DNA from: Nematostella vectensis
Lineage: Eukaryota > Cnidaria > Anthozoa > Actiniaria > Edwardsiidae
Length of the DNA: 64,000 nt
Assembly: GCF_932526225.1 (NCBI RefSeq)
Contig: NC_064035.1
Coordinates: 20,387,969-20,451,968 of the forward strand
Reading direction: 5' to 3'
In this document: positions 21,677 to 34,208 of the stretch, in pieces
Position numbering within the stretch: position 1 is the stretch's first letter
How the letters are laid out: every line of letters starts with the position of its first letter
Made by a program: the position numbers and the translations under genes
Notes under the pieces: model-generated
The model's input: the letters and a program-made list of their open reading frames with translations, nothing else
Database searches by the model: none
Told to the model about the DNA's origin: nothing

Positions 21677-23783
21677 CCGAACCATCGACGCCCCAAAAGA
21701 CTCGCTACCCGATTTCCGAGTTTTAGCTGATATGTTAAAAAAATGGTTCCTCCTTAGCGTGAACGAATACTCGACATCCGAGTTTATCAACGGTATGACA
21801 TTGATCCCTTCGCAAGCAAATGCTCGACATCTTTATCTATATCCAAGTTGGACGAACGTTCGTGCATTTTTGTATTTCATTGAACCAAGCCTGTTCCCTA
21901 GAGCTGTGACGGGCTTCCTGTGTCGAACCTGTGAGCTCATTCTAGACCCTAAAGGCAGCCTCCTTCGGAGGCAACTCCGCATTGTAAAGAAAAGAGGAGA
22001 AAGAACGGGTTACCTGTCGGGAAACTGTTGAGGAGGGAGACTAAGGAAAAATAGAGATATGGATAAAGAAGGAACTGTATTTTTGCCCCAGGAAACCTAA
22101 ATCTGGCGGTTTCTTACTTCCGGAGCTTTGCCACAGGTGGTAACTCAAATCAAATTTTATCTCTCTCTTTTGTTTTCTCTTTCTTCTCTTGAGCTGCCAG
22201 CGGAGGAGGCTAGGAAAAAGTCAGCTTTTAGCCCGGGATAACTTTGTGTACTCTCGAACTCTTGCAAACATGCTCGTAGGCATGCTTGTACTAAATACCT
22301 GCTTTGAATACAAACGTTGTCCTCATTTATAAGAATTGTGTTTGTATAAAATTGTATAAAAATGCCTTTTTGATCACCTTTCAATCCCATATCACGCCCT
22401 TGTCTTGAAGTAGAAGATTCGGAAGGTATCGATCCGACTCTTTTACTTGATGATCATATGCCGTACAAAACTCTCCAAAGCCAAACCTTTATTCACTCTC
22501 ACACATGCATAATAACATATCAAAAATAGGTATTTACATTTCTGATTAAGCGCTCAAAATAAGCCAACTATCTTTTACAAGATGTGGCCATCAATTATAA
22601 AAACGTTGCGGGTGTGCAGGAGCCAATGGGAATTTCGGGGTTGTTTCCCTTCTGGAGCATTCTATATCATTTCCAAAATTACCTTGTTACGCGAGTAGGA
22701 AAAAAGTCTCGCGCAGCGCTTCTTAGTGTAGCGTTCTAAGTGTTAGACTGACAGTAATGTAGCGTCCTATTGTAGTGTCCTAAGGACTGTTGGACTGACA
22801 GTAATGTAGTGTATTTGTACAGCTGCGCGGGAGCCTAGTGGAAAATGGGCAAGAAAATGATCACTTAAAGAATTAAAACAGTTCCACGCCCCTTCCAATT
22901 AAGCTCTTAGAATATAGCTTACATAACCTTAACAATCAGAGAATAAAAAGCGGCAATAAAAGCCCTAATATATGTATTTCCATTCAATCGCGCAACAATA
23001 GGTAATTTTTATGTTTTGTATATTACGGTGCGACGCCAGTTGCGGTACTCACCAAGAAAAATCTGATGAAAGTTTGGTCGGAGAGGTGTTTGCAAATTTC
23101 CTTGCCATGCTATATTTTGTCGCCAAAATGCTCGTTCATTTGCATGTACCACTATCTAGAACATATCTGGTGCCCACGGTAGGGCGTATTGCATGATAAT
23201 GATATACTCCCGTTGACGGGATGGCGGGTATGTAACGGGTATGTCCTTCTTTGCGTCCGTGCAAAAGCGTTGTTAATATACTGCTGATAATAAAATATCT
23301 ACCTACGGCGGGGTGTTTATAAGCAATCCTTACGTACGTAAGTCTAAAACTATGGGAGGCGAAAACTATGGATCCTGAACGAAACTCAGGCTGCCGATAT
23401 CCTATCAGGAAAACGAAAACTGATAAATGAGCCATGTCCCTCCTAAAATCTAATGTAGATTGTTAACTAAATGCTATACAACTAACGCATTAAAAACACT
23501 ATAGCTAGTAAATCATATGCTACACGAATTCTAAGATTCAAAACCAGAGAAGCCCCGGTGTCTCTTTCGTCTCTTTACGTCTGTTCTTCTGTTACCGGTA
23601 GATGATTCCGTAAACGCCACATCTCACAAAAAGTAATGAAATTCGTACAGATCTCACAGAAGTCACAGAGCAACCTTTTCTTATCCCTTCGATGTCGTTA
23701 CATCCCAATATATTGACTTCCTGAACTTGTTTGATTTCACGGCTATTGATTTTCTGCGTATACCACCAGTCGCTATCGCACAA
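21677..23783. other. Convergent intergenic region: 3' UTRs of the MANSC/VWC gene and JUN
   Basis: No coding exon is supported here. Plus-strand AATAAA occurs at 22942-22947 and 22955-22960. Minus-strand AATAAA (TTTATT) occurs at 22488-22493, so the two 3' UTRs may overlap. A partial direct duplication, GACTGACAGTAATGTAG, lies at about 22745-22812. Confidence 0.5.
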
Positions 23784-24857
23784 CTAACTAGGCGACATCC
23801 GTGACTGGTGCGCGAGCATAACCTGACAACCTTCGCTTACATGGTCCATGACTCTCTGCTTAAGATCACACACTTGTTGCTTTAGTGCGTTTGCAACTGC
23901 ATTCAGCTCAATGTTCCTCTCTTTCAGGTCTTTCACTCTATTCTCTAACCTCGCCTCGCGTTCAAGCTTTCTTTTGCGGCACTTGGATGACGCGATTCTA
24001 TTGCGCTGCTTTTTGCGCTCTCGTTTAACCACTTCTTGAATTTCCAAATCGATGGGTTGCAAAACACCTGACTCGGTAGTTTGCGACTCGAGCTTAAAAT
24101 TACCTGGTATCTCTTGCTTTACTACATTCCCGTAAGGCGAAAACCCGCGCAAAGCACTAGCCGTATCGGTGACATAGTCTTGAAAACCTGTAAGCTGATT
24201 GCTCTCCGGTGGGTACGAGAATACAGTCGGGTAGGTCGAAGACCCCGTCGTGGTCGAGAAAGGGTTGTATAAAACGCTTCTGTTGGAGTTCGAGTAAATA
24301 TTACTAGTATTGGAGAAGTATTCACTTGTTTCATTACGCGTAAGATTAGTTGAATAGACCACTGACTCCACACTAGTTCTTACGGTCGCTGGGTTTGTGC
24401 TCAGAAAGACTCCGTTGCCTGCTGGTTCACCCAGGAAGGGATCGGTTGTATCGGAGTTGTCCGCAAGGTCAATGAGCGATTCTCCTGAGGCTTGTCTGTC
24501 GTGGAGGTCCTGCAGAGCTTCAGTGAATCCGCGCGAGTATTGCTCCGTTGTCGTCGGGTTCACTGGTCCATGCGCGGTGCTGTTGAATAGCGACCCTGGC
24601 GTCGGACTTGCTGATATCCCACTTTGCAGAGACATAAGCATCTTCTCGATGTCCGGGGAGGCGAGCTTGAGAAGGCTAAAGTCAGGTGAGCGCAGTTCTG
24701 AAGGTGTCGCATTTCTCTTGAGGTCCAAAAGCTTTGGGTCTTCCGCCACAGGATGCAAGTTGAGGTGAAGCTCGTGTTTATCATAAAGATAATGTGGCAT
24801 GAGATGGGACGTGATCCCTTCATCCTGATAAAAAGTGGCTTCCTGCGATTCCTCCAT
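23784..24857 (-). CDS. JUN: AP-1 transcription factor Jun, intronless
   Basis: 357 aa bZIP activator that dimerises with Fos/ATF proteins and binds TRE sites in the nucleus. The basic region (about 278-299) contains '[15 protein letters not shown]' with the signature Asn, Ala/Ser, Cys and Arg contacts. The zipper has leucines at 304, 311, 318, 325 and 332, a perfect heptad. The N-terminus carries '[19 protein letters not shown]' with Ser57-Pro and Ser67-Pro ten residues apart, the same layout as human Ser63/Ser73, the JNK phosphorylation sites. It is preceded by a Leu/Lys-rich stretch that may be the JNK docking delta-like region. The single-exon structure matches vertebrate c-Jun. The start at 24857 is the first Met of an uninterrupted frame. 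Confidence 0.97.
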   Translation of the reverse strand: MEESQEATFYQDEGITSHLMPHYLYDKHELHLNLHPVAEDPKLLDLKRNATPSELRSPDFSLLKLASPDIEKMLMSLQSGISASPTPGSLFNSTAHGPVNPTTTEQYSRGFTEALQDLHDRQASGESLIDLADNSDTTDPFLGEPAGNGVFLSTNPATVRTSVESVVYSTNLTRNETSEYFSNTSNIYSNSNRSVLYNPFSTTTGSSTYPTVFSYPPESNQLTGFQDYVTDTASALRGFSPYGNVVKQEIPGNFKLESQTTESGVLQPIDLEIQEVVKRERKKQRNRIASSKCRKRKLEREARLENRVKDLKERNIELNAVANALKQQVCDLKQRVMDHVSEGCQVMLAHQSRMSPS

Positions 24858-25111
24858 TGGGTTCTAAACTACTGAGGTGTGGGATGGTTCTACGTCAGGG
24901 CTACATAGTCTGAGTTTAATCCTCGCTCACTCAACCATGAAATTGAACAAATTCGTGTCACCTCAAAACTTGGCTCGATCGCGCACACCCCCTCGGTTCG
25001 GCGAGCTGTTTCTGGGGTCAAGTCATTCCCCTCGTCTTATGTCACTGGGCCAAGAGCACAAGTGGTCAATAGCCTGTTGTCAGGGAAACTAGAGTCGCTG
25101 CTTCTTATTGG
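24858..25111 (-). promoter_or_regulatory. JUN upstream region with CCAAT box and TRE-like site
   Basis: Reading on the JUN strand, GCCAATAAGA (CCAAT at 25111-25107) precedes AGTGACATAAG (TGACAT at 25044-25039). A CCAAT-then-TGACATCA order is also seen in the human c-JUN promoter, where the TRE gives autoregulation. The sequence match to the TRE is partial. Confidence 0.45.
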
Positions 25112-28100
25112 CTGGCCTTAGCAGCAGTGTTTAGTAATTCATTAGCGATACCTGGTGTCTCAAGCTAACGCAAGATGATCTAACTACGCAGCATGGCAAC
25201 GGCAACGGGTGGTTGAAGTCTTGGCGCCAAAACCCAGGGAAAACAATACCCTCGGGATTACCAACAAACATTCTCAAGATGACTTCTCTGCACGCAAACC
25301 GCTTATTTATCTCGCGTGTTAAGTGATGTTATGAGAAATAGACTCATTGGTTTGTTATTGTTTTTAAAGAAAAATTATAATACAAAATTCGCTTGTTTTT
25401 GTCAGCTGTATATGTTATGAAGAAAAAGGATTGCTTTCTTTAAAAATTTCAAACACTAACGAAATCAACTTTTTAACCAGAGATACCTAAACAAGCACAG
25501 CTTAGAAGATTTAAACTAACACGGACTTTTTTGTAAGGCAAGTTACGTTTATAGCAATAAAGGTCTCAATCTTTAGACGGGCTCAGTCAGGACGAGTATG
25601 CTTTCCACAGTAAACGGCAACTGGTATTTGGCTTCCGTTTTCTTCCGTTTTCTTTTGTTCATGTTAATGTGAAAATCTGTCAACTAGGTGAGCTCAAAAT
25701 TGGTGAAACAATGTATGATCATGAGACAACACTGAACTAATAAAACCTACCTAGCCATGATGGTAACTTCTCCTCCCACGGCAAAGAAGAGAGGAACGGG
25801 GGAGTACTTATCGTAAATTCAGGCTTTTAACTAGGTCAATACATACATGGCCCTTAATTGACAAAATTGATAATTGACACTTTGCATTCGAAGTCCAACA
25901 TCTCATTCAAGAAAAATATGTCGAGCAAAGTATCCACGAAGCTCTAGTTTTAGTAACGGGCTTCTTTAATTCAGACTCAGGCAGTAATTTGTTTTATATT
26001 CAAAGTTTTTAAGTAAAGTTCGCTTAAAAATGCTGTGCATCGAATGCATAACTGTCCGAAAATTGTAGCCAACCGTGAAATGGGCCACATGTAGGTCCAT
26101 CCACTCTATAACCAGGGCTAAGGGCTAGTTCACACCATAAGCAAAGAAACATAAACAAAAGCAGAAATGACGAATAAAAACCATTTCTTTTCCGTTAATG
26201 CTTATGTTTAAAAATTTCGTGTGAATGAAATGACTCAGGAAAACATAGACTAGCCTTTGTCGGCTCTCATTCGCGGTCATTCGGAAATGTTTTTGAATAT
26301 TGGGAATCCTTTGGAGCACGCGAAGGCCGAGTTGTGCTCAGTGGCCAAAAACATTTCCCCCAGGCTGCTAGACATTCACACGAGAACCTGTAACGCCAAT
26401 CACCCCAGTAGAATTACATCTGTACAGATTCTGGTGATGTCAAACCTGTTACACATAGAATTGATTCTTAAGTTTCTTCTTTTAGTGAATTGGCACTAAG
26501 CAAAGACGACGACGACGCCAAATATCAATGATCGAATAGCCTGCAGACATGCTGTGTGGTTCGATTTTTGGTAATGGGAATTTTGGGATATCTGTGGTGG
26601 TATAATCAACAGGAGGTTGGGTCGGGTCAAACGGAAAACGGGATTTTTGGCTCCCAGGTGCAGGGATTTGTGGGTAACGGATATGAAGGTCGGAAACGGG
26701 AAGTCGCTATATCCAGACCCCTCCCCCAAGGACCATGGTATAGCTTAAAGCGCCAAAATTTAAAGTATTTGCTTGACGGTGAAACTTTCAGGCACCAACG
26801 AACAGACAAAGTATATTTTTCTGTCTGTGTGTTTGAATTTCCCGCTTTTCCGCCGTTGCCCTCATGAATGTTCCACTTCGGAGACGGTATTCGTGAAATT
26901 CAGGGGTACACCTATTTCACAAAAGGTTAAAACCTCAAATATGTGGAGGCAAACGTCGTAAGGTTTCGTCTAAGGGGTTGGTTTAAAAATAATTTTCCGC
27001 GTATAGTGTGTATTTGCAAAAATCTTAAAGCACATTCGGTCCATTGTTTCGTCGCTATGGTAACTCAAATGACAACAGCTCACATATTTTCCAAAAAATC
27101 AATCCTTTCTTGATAAATGGACTTAATCTGAAATTCCAAGCTTTGCGCAAACGTAAACTGTAGCCCTTTAAACATGAGCGGTATATCTAATTCCTGGACG
27201 GTGGAGAAAGTCCCACTTCGCCTTTTGTAAGTAACCGAATGTAACCGTTGTGCGCCAATATCGGTTATTTTAATAGAAGAGATGTGGACCTCACTGTGGG
27301 GGTGAAATAATGACGTGTCGCTGGTTACACTGAAAGAGTAACCCATTTTGATTTTGCCGCGTCTTGTTTATTATGTTTTCTTGCCTTTTAGTACTTGTGC
27401 TTCGGCCTTTTGATACTAAGCTTCGTTGTGATTATACTGAGGAACGGAGTGGCAATGATTGTCGTAAATCTAGTTTGACCTTATTGTTCAGTGCAAAACA
27501 AATCAACAAACATAGAGGCTCCGAGATTTTCGCGAGCGAAGCGAGAGTTTTTCCCCGCGAGTTTTTCGAGCGAAGCGAAAAAGCGGATATTCCGCCTCTG
27601 GGACCCAGAGTACAGACAGATGATACACGCTCGCAATATTCTTTGCAACTTTAAATGCGCCTGCATTGGAATAACTTTTCACTGTATACATTCGCACTCG
27701 CTAAACTAAGGTATAGAGGGGGGATAAGCTGGATTACGTTTAGAGATCTAGGAAACGCCTACCAGGCCGGTCTTCTTCCTCCTCCCCGGCCACCCATTGA
27801 ACCTTACCTTGACCGTTGTCGGATCGCCAAATTTGTCCCCAATCTTAAATGCGATGCGACAATGGATGCGGTGTGGAATAGAATACTAAAATAAATGTAA
27901 CTTCAACGACGGACGTGTTGCAACAAGTCAAGCTCTTCGTCCAAGTCACACACATGTATGAATGAAACGCGAGACCTTATTATAACTCCTCCAGCCAGTA
28001 AAACATTTGCTTCGACAAACGATATGGCGCAAAATTTAATGACCTGATCACGTGATCGCAAAATCTTGTCACGTGATAGCAGAACTGAACACCCTCCCCT

Positions 28101-28277
28101 ACACAAATGTGGAAGGCAATAATTGCAACAACATTAATTTTAATGTTTGCCACAAAAAGTATCACCACACGCTATTAAAAATTACATATCTACAATACAG
28201 AGCTGTAACCATCCTGAGATGTTGTTAGTAGGCGGGCTTGGAACAGAAACCATACATGTATTTACTGACGAAAATAC
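25112..28277. other. Intergenic stretch between JUN and PCMT1
   Basis: No spliced gene is supported. Single-exon frames at 27346-27080 (minus, 88 codons) and 27655-27894 (plus, 79 codons) show no recognised domain and are probably chance. Two CACGTGAT-type E-box motifs occur at 28047-28077. Confidence 0.5.
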
Positions 28278-28283
28278 TTTATT
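28278..28283 (-). promoter_or_regulatory. Poly(A) signal AATAAA for the spliced PCMT1 transcript
   Basis: TTTATT on the plus strand reads AATAAA on the gene strand, about 170 bp beyond the tentative exon 8 stop. It supports a terminal exon there. Confidence 0.5.
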
Positions 28284-28452
28284 AACACAAAGCATATATT
28301 TCTTGTTTGTTTAAAGCACTTTCTACTGTCACTACAGCGAAGCCTTCATCTGTGCTCCTCTGAAAACCTTCTGGGTGCATGAAACAGTCAACTATTTCAT
28401 CTTTGTCCTTTAAGATTGATAGACATCTACTGATCATTTTTTTCTAACAGCA

Positions 28453-31400
28453 TCATATACGGAAGATGCCTGAAAACGGAGTCAAATACAGCAGATCAGT
28501 TATGTTATAAACAATAAAAGATAAGTCGAGGTCTTATATATACATGTAGACCAAATTTTGCAATTATTGTAAAACAATATACTGAAGCTGCAAAAAAAAG
28601 ATTTATTGACTCAAATACAAATGGCTGATTGCAACTTTTATCCGCACCGGGGGAGGGGGGGGGGGGTTTGAGGACCTCAAAAATCCTAGGGAGGACGGGG
28701 TCTCCAGAGGCCTAAGTTTCCAGGAGGGGGGGAGGGGAGGGGGAGCCAAAACTTTTAAAAATCAAGGGGGAGGGGGAGAAAAAGCCCATGAATTGCAGGG
28801 GGGGGGGGGTCTAGCTATGATTTCTTAAAATTTCTTTTGTTATCGTTCTGATTTTACACCAGACCGGGGGGGAGGGGGTGGGGGTGAGGGTGGAGGGGCT
28901 TACACAAATCTCTTTGGGGGGGGGGGGGGGGTTGCTCTGTAATTTTTTCAGAGGGGAGGGGGGTATAAATGCTAATATCTTCAACACCCCCGGTGCAGAT
29001 AAAAGATGCAATCAGCCAATATAAGCCAACCTACTGCTTACCTGGCCACTGCTCATTGACTGAAATACAAATATAAGCCAACCTACCACTTACCTGGCCA
29101 CTGCTCATTGACTCAAATACAAATATAAGCCAACCTACCGCTTACCTGGCCACTGCTCATTGACTTAAATACAAATATAAGCCAACCTACCGCTTACCTG
29201 GCCACTGCTCATTGACTTAAATATAAATATAAGCCAACCTACCGCTTACCTGGCCACTGCTCATTGACTCAAATACCAATATAAGCCAACCTACCGCTTA
29301 CCTGGCCACTGCTCATTGACTTAAATACAAATATAAGCCAACCTACCGCTTACCTGGCCACTGCTCATTGACTCAAATACAAATATAAGCCAACCTACCA
29401 CTTACCTGGCCACTGCTCATTGACTTAAATACAAATATAAGCCAACCTACCGCTTACCTGGCCACTGCTCATTGACTTAAATACAAATATAAGCCAACCT
29501 ACCGCTTACCTGGCCACTGCTCATTGACTCAAATACAAATATGAGGCAAACTACCGCTTACCTGGCCACTGCTCATTGACTTAAATACAAATATAAGCCA
29601 ACCTACCGCTTATCTGGCCACTGCTCATTGACTCAAATACAAATATAAGGCAAACTACCGCTTACCTGGCCACTGCTCATTGACTTAAATACAAATATAA
29701 GCCAACCTACCGCTTACCTGGCCACTGCTTATTGACTTAAATACAAATATAAGCCAACCTACCGCTTACCTGGCCACTGCTCATTGACTTAAATACAAAT
29801 ATAAGCCAACCTACTGCTTACCTGGCCACTGCTCATTGACTCAAATACAAATATAAGCCAACCTACCGTTTACCTGGCCACTGCTCATTGACTCAAATAC
29901 AAATATAAGCCAACCTACCGTTTATCTGGCCACTGCTCATTGACTTAAATACAAATATAAGCCAACCTACCATTTACCTGGCCACTGCTCATTGACTTAA
30001 ATACAAATAATGCCAACTTATTACTTACCTGGCCACTGCTCACTGACTTAAATACAAATATAAGCCAACCTACCGCTTACCTGGCCACTGCTCATTGACT
30101 TAGATACAAATATAAGCCAACCTACCACTTACCTGGCCACTGCTCATTTTTACTACACAGGGGGACATAAATAACACCCATTAAGTTCTTCTTGACAATC
30201 TTGCCATCTGGCATCTTGTCATACTGTTCCAGGGTTTGGTTACGTGCTTCAGGCCCAACAGGGATGATCATACGACCGCCAGGCTTCAGCTGTTCCAGCA
30301 ACTATTCAACAAAAGCTGAATTTTTAATTTACATAAACTGTAGAGTGTGATGTATGATATAGTCGAGCTGAAAATTTGTGGTGGTATTGCTATTGATAAT
30401 ACATCTTCCAATAGTTCATTGGGTATTATATTGTTATAGCCTTAAAATACTCTAAAATTAAGAATGGCCCAGCCTCAACTGAAAAATAGACATTCTTACA
30501 AAAAAGAGTGTAGTCAATATGAGGAAATAGTAATTCTTACTTCTTCTGGAAGTGTTGGAGCGGCAGCCCCAACATGAATCGCATCAAATGGACCCCCTGC
30601 AGCATGACCTTTGCGTCCATCACCAACTGCCAAAAAAAAAACATGTGTTCAAGACAGTCTTATATGTATTATACTCTTATTTCACTATTTTGGTGAATAA
30701 AGCAAACACAGTCACCGTCTTTGGAAAAAGGCTTTCAGGACAGGTATCCAGATTTTTCTGTTGTTTTAAATGAAGGAGGGGGGGAGTTTGTACCCTCTAC
30801 ACCACAGTACCATCAAATATCGCTGTTGATTTAAGTGGCCTATTGGACGTAAGGCATGAGTAGGTGTGAGGCTGATTTGTTAACAAATTTACAAAACTTT
30901 AGATCAAAGGACACTTCAGCTAACAATCACTCACCAATAAGCTCTACTTTTTTTTGTGAGAGCAATTCTGGGTTGCCTTTCTTGATGTTATTTTTTGCTT
31001 CAGTAACAAGTTGATCAATATGGTCAATACCATAGACCTTGCCTTTTTCACCAACCTGTAATGATAATGCCCAAATGTGCAAATAAAAGCCCCAAATACT
31101 GAAAAGAATTCAAATTACAGTAGCTTTTTCTGTATGCAAATGCTTGCTGGTCAATAATAGAATAAAACAATAATATACTACTGTAGTTCACCCTGTACTT
31201 TATAGAGTTTATAGATTACATTAATTCTGGAATAACATGAGGTTTTCAAGCCAGATTCCATTCAAAATGTAATGCTTAGAGACAGTGAGAAATCAGACAT
31301 TCCGGGAAAAAATTGCATATGACAGTTGTTGGTTGTGATTTTTTTTCATAATAAACAGCAAAAACTGTTAATAACATTACCATATATGCCATGCAGGCGG

Positions 31401-34208
31401 TAAGATAGCCACTCCCTGATCCTACATCTAGTGCTATGGCGCCCTCCTTCAACTGGTCTTCTAATATTTGAAGGGCATACACATGCTGAAAGAAACCAAT
31501 TTAAAACTTCCTTCTTATCCAAGTGTTGTTGAGCAGGTTGGTGTTGAGCAGACAGCCCCACAATCCAAGGTAGGGGCAATATTTTTTTAGAGGGGGAGAT
31601 GGGGGGAGGAAGCGCAAATTTGAATAGAGGCACTAAAATAAATTCCCCAATACTATAGATCAACTGTAGGAAGAATCTGTATTATAACGTTAATAATAAA
31701 AAATAATCAATAGAAACACCATTTTTTTTCCTAATAAAGTTGTGTTTCTTAGCCAAGACAAGTATAAAATTTAAGAAAAATTTGTCCAAAAGAATCACTA
31801 GTTACCAAACCCCCAAACAAACCTGTGTCGCTAGAAACAGCTGGCTTAAAGAGCTATAAAACCATCACTAGGGTTTTGAGACAAGAGAATAGAAATAAAA
31901 ATTGACTATCTACAGAAGGGATGACCCTAATTTTTATCAGGAAAAGGAATCTACTGACTTATAATCACTCATGTAGGACAATTACAGTTTTTATATCCTA
32001 ATAGATTGACTTAACTGCTGGGAAAAGCTTAACACAGGTGTTCAGGGCCGTAGCAAAGGGCTGGAGCACGTGCACTCAAAATATTTTTACGAATTATAAG
32101 GAAATGACCAGTAGGAGCGTGGCCGGGCCCCCAAATATTTTCTTAATGTTTCTGTGTTGTGCCCCCAAAATATTTCAAGGTCCGCAAAAGCACTGGTGCT
32201 TTTTGAGAACAGGACCTGATACACACATGAGGTTGACCAAGACCATAGAAATCACCATGGGTTAGCATGGAAAAAACCTTTTTGTAATTGGGCAGTTTTG
32301 TTTTAGACCTGCTGAAAGCAATAGGCTTACAGCCACAAGAAACATTGTGTAAAACACTGATAAAAAAGGTAGTGAAATAATTTTAACATACCCACTTTCA
32401 TGGTAAGCAGTTATTTATATCAATGTTATTACAGGGCCATAGCCAGGCCTGTAGCCAGGATTTTGAGCGGGGTGGTTCGTTTTTCCATTTGAGCGGACCA
32501 AATTTCCGGTATACCCCTCTACTCGCCTTACTACATTAGGCAATCGATACTTCAAATAAATTCAATCTTGTATTTAAAATGTTATTAATAGGATGCCTTT
32601 TAACATATAGCGATAATAATAAAGATAATTATTTTTAAAATATTTTTATAATCATTTTAAAGACATATTAATGTGCACGGTATATCCAGCCAATGTTTTT
32701 TTTGTTTGTTTACTCTGACCGGACCTTCAAGCCGGGTTGGGGGGGGGGGGGGGGGGGGGGGTTCGGCCGAACCCCCTGAAATCCCTGGCTACAGGCCTGA
32801 TAGCAGGGGGTGGGGCACCAATATTTTAACAAAAAATTAAGGAAATGCCCAGTAGGGGTATGCCTGTGTCCTCAAATATCTTAATTTGTCTGTATCTACA
32901 ATCCTCCCCCCCCCCAAATGTTTGTAGGGCCTGTGCTACAGCTCTGTGTAAGTAACCACCATGAATTACAAATGTTATAAAGGGGCAGTCAGATATTTTG
33001 AAGGATCTATAATATCCCATTCTTTCTCTAGACAACTCACCATGTGGGGGGCACTAATTGTGGCTTGAAAGCCTGTAGATAGGAATACAAAATAACTTTC
33101 ATCAAGTGATATCATCAATACTCCCTATCACTCTTACACACCTACAAAATAAAACATGGCTTAGTCTGATGCAATTCTTAAAAATGAATCAAATAAAGCG
33201 AAAAGACACTACATGTAAAATACATTTGTTTCATGTAGTTTTGCTTGTTGCTGTGTACTTTTGTCGGTTGCAATCAAGTTTTTTGTCATATTGTAAGTTG
33301 CATCTATTTTGTTGTATAATGTATTTTGTTGTTGTCTTCAGTCACTGGCCTTGTCCCCGGTTAAAATGCCTTTTATATTTTCCATACAAGACAGCCATAG
33401 ACCACAGCCAAAATCACTTAAATGGTATCTGAAATGTGCATGATGACATGAATTGAACTCAGTAGTCCACCAGAAATATGTTTTTCATTCAGGGGACATG
33501 GTAACAGAGGCCTCTCTACACCTCATTTCCTCAACTCCTAATCATGTGGGATATTCCTTTTTATTGCCCTCCCATACTTAGACTGGGGTTTGGGTTATTG
33601 TCTGAACTGAAATATGACTATTGCCTTTAATGACAAAATCAAAATAATAAGAATAAAAATACAGCAATATAAAACTTGTTTGAGTTGATTTTCTTGTGAC
33701 AAGAACAGACTCCAGTGCAAAATTAAACACAGAAATTACTCTTTTGTCTCAATGCAGTCTTTTTTAAGAATTATTTTAAGGGTTTTATTCGTATATAAGT
33801 GGGTACTAACTTTAGGGTGAAAGGAAACGTGATTACACAAAGCAAATCGATTTGTACATGCAGTGGGGCATTTTTCCGTTGGGGTCACCGCATAATCAGA
33901 AGACAACGCACAAATCGTGCTGACCTGCGATACCTCATACGCACCTATGGGTTGAGGGGCGTCCATGAACGGGTTCAATTTGCTGTAGTGTTTTCTGTCT
34001 ACTTTGCGCAATGCCGCTTCAACACGGTCGCTCTTCAATACCCCGTTCGCTGTAAGGAGTTGGGAAATGGGAGAACAATAAAATTCAAATCCGTCAAGGC
34101 GTAAACTGGGGCAAAATAGTAAACCATATACAGCAAAATTGCACTGTCATTACATCTGAGCTGATCTATGAGATCTGCATTGCTCTGTCCATGGGATCGC
34201 CAGGCCAT
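28453..34208 (-). CDS. PCMT1: Protein-L-isoaspartate (D-aspartate) O-methyltransferase, 8 exons
   Basis: Cytosolic SAM-dependent repair enzyme that methylates the abnormal carboxyl of isoaspartyl residues. Exons: 34208-34154, 34049-33945, 33072-33041, 31485-31381, 31055-30935, 30626-30541, 30301-30133, and a tentative last exon 28469-28453. Phases join cleanly, giving 229 aa. Signature runs: '[18 protein letters not shown]', 'MDAPQPIG', 'ATISAPHM', SAM motif '[13 protein letters not shown]', 'VYGIDHI', '[13 protein letters not shown]', '[13 protein letters not shown]' and 'MGVIYVPL'. If exon 7 is not spliced, translation ends at GGT AAG TGG TAG, giving ...EQWPGKW and 227 aa, the length of the human enzyme. 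If spliced to 28469 it ends ...EQWPGIFRI. An in-frame upstream ATG at 34262 would add 18 residues. A 52-bp array sits just after the exon 7 donor. Confidence 0.93.
28648..28990. repeat. G-rich (plus) / C-rich (minus) low-complexity tract in PCMT1 intron 7
   Basis: Many runs of 5-12 G are interrupted by short A/T-containing pieces. On the PCMT1 sense strand it is a C-rich pyrimidine region between the donor array and the exon 8 acceptor. The G strand has many potential G-quadruplex blocks. Confidence 0.85.
29018..30152. repeat. 52-bp minisatellite, about 22 copies, carrying the PCMT1 exon 7 donor site
   Basis: On the PCMT1 strand each unit reads AATGAGCAGTGGCCAG, GTAAGCGGTAGG, TTGGCTTATATTTGTATTTA, AGTC. 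The first 15-16 bases repeat the last codons of exon 7 and GTAAG is a consensus 5' splice site. The copy nearest the gene (30133-30152 region) is the real exon end. Copies differ by a few substitutions; a few lack GCC in AAGCC or carry TTTATCTGG. Confidence 0.96.
32038..32180. repeat. Dispersed repeat copy A (hAT-MITE-like, GGGCCGTAGC...) in PCMT1 intron 3
   Basis: CAGGGCCGTAGCAAAGGGCTGG, then ...AAGGAAATGACCAGTAGG, CCCCCAAATATTTTCTTAAT. It is clearly related to copy B at about 32432-32450 plus 32801-32945, which is split by a later insertion. Confidence 0.7.
32446..32800. mobile_element. MITE with inverted ends and a poly-G core, inserted into repeat copy B
   Basis: The ends are inverted: left CAGGCCTGTAGCCAGGATTT and right AAATCCCTGGCTACAGGCCTG. 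Inside is a G tract of about 23-24. It is flanked by ATAG on both sides, a probable target duplication. The intact relative at 32038-32180 shows what the site looked like before insertion. Confidence 0.8.
32739..32762. repeat. Poly-G tract of about 23 within the 32.4-kb MITE
   Basis: A homopolymer run inside the element between its arms. Such tracts recur in this window next to small elements. Confidence 0.9.

Noticed and set aside
27080-27346. 88-codon minus-strand frame as a small gene
   Set aside because: No domain, no splice context, no poly(A) signal close by; length is within chance.
29018-30152. CRISPR-like array of regular repeats
   Set aside because: There are no unique spacers; the whole 52-bp unit repeats head-to-tail, and it contains a splice donor of a eukaryotic gene.
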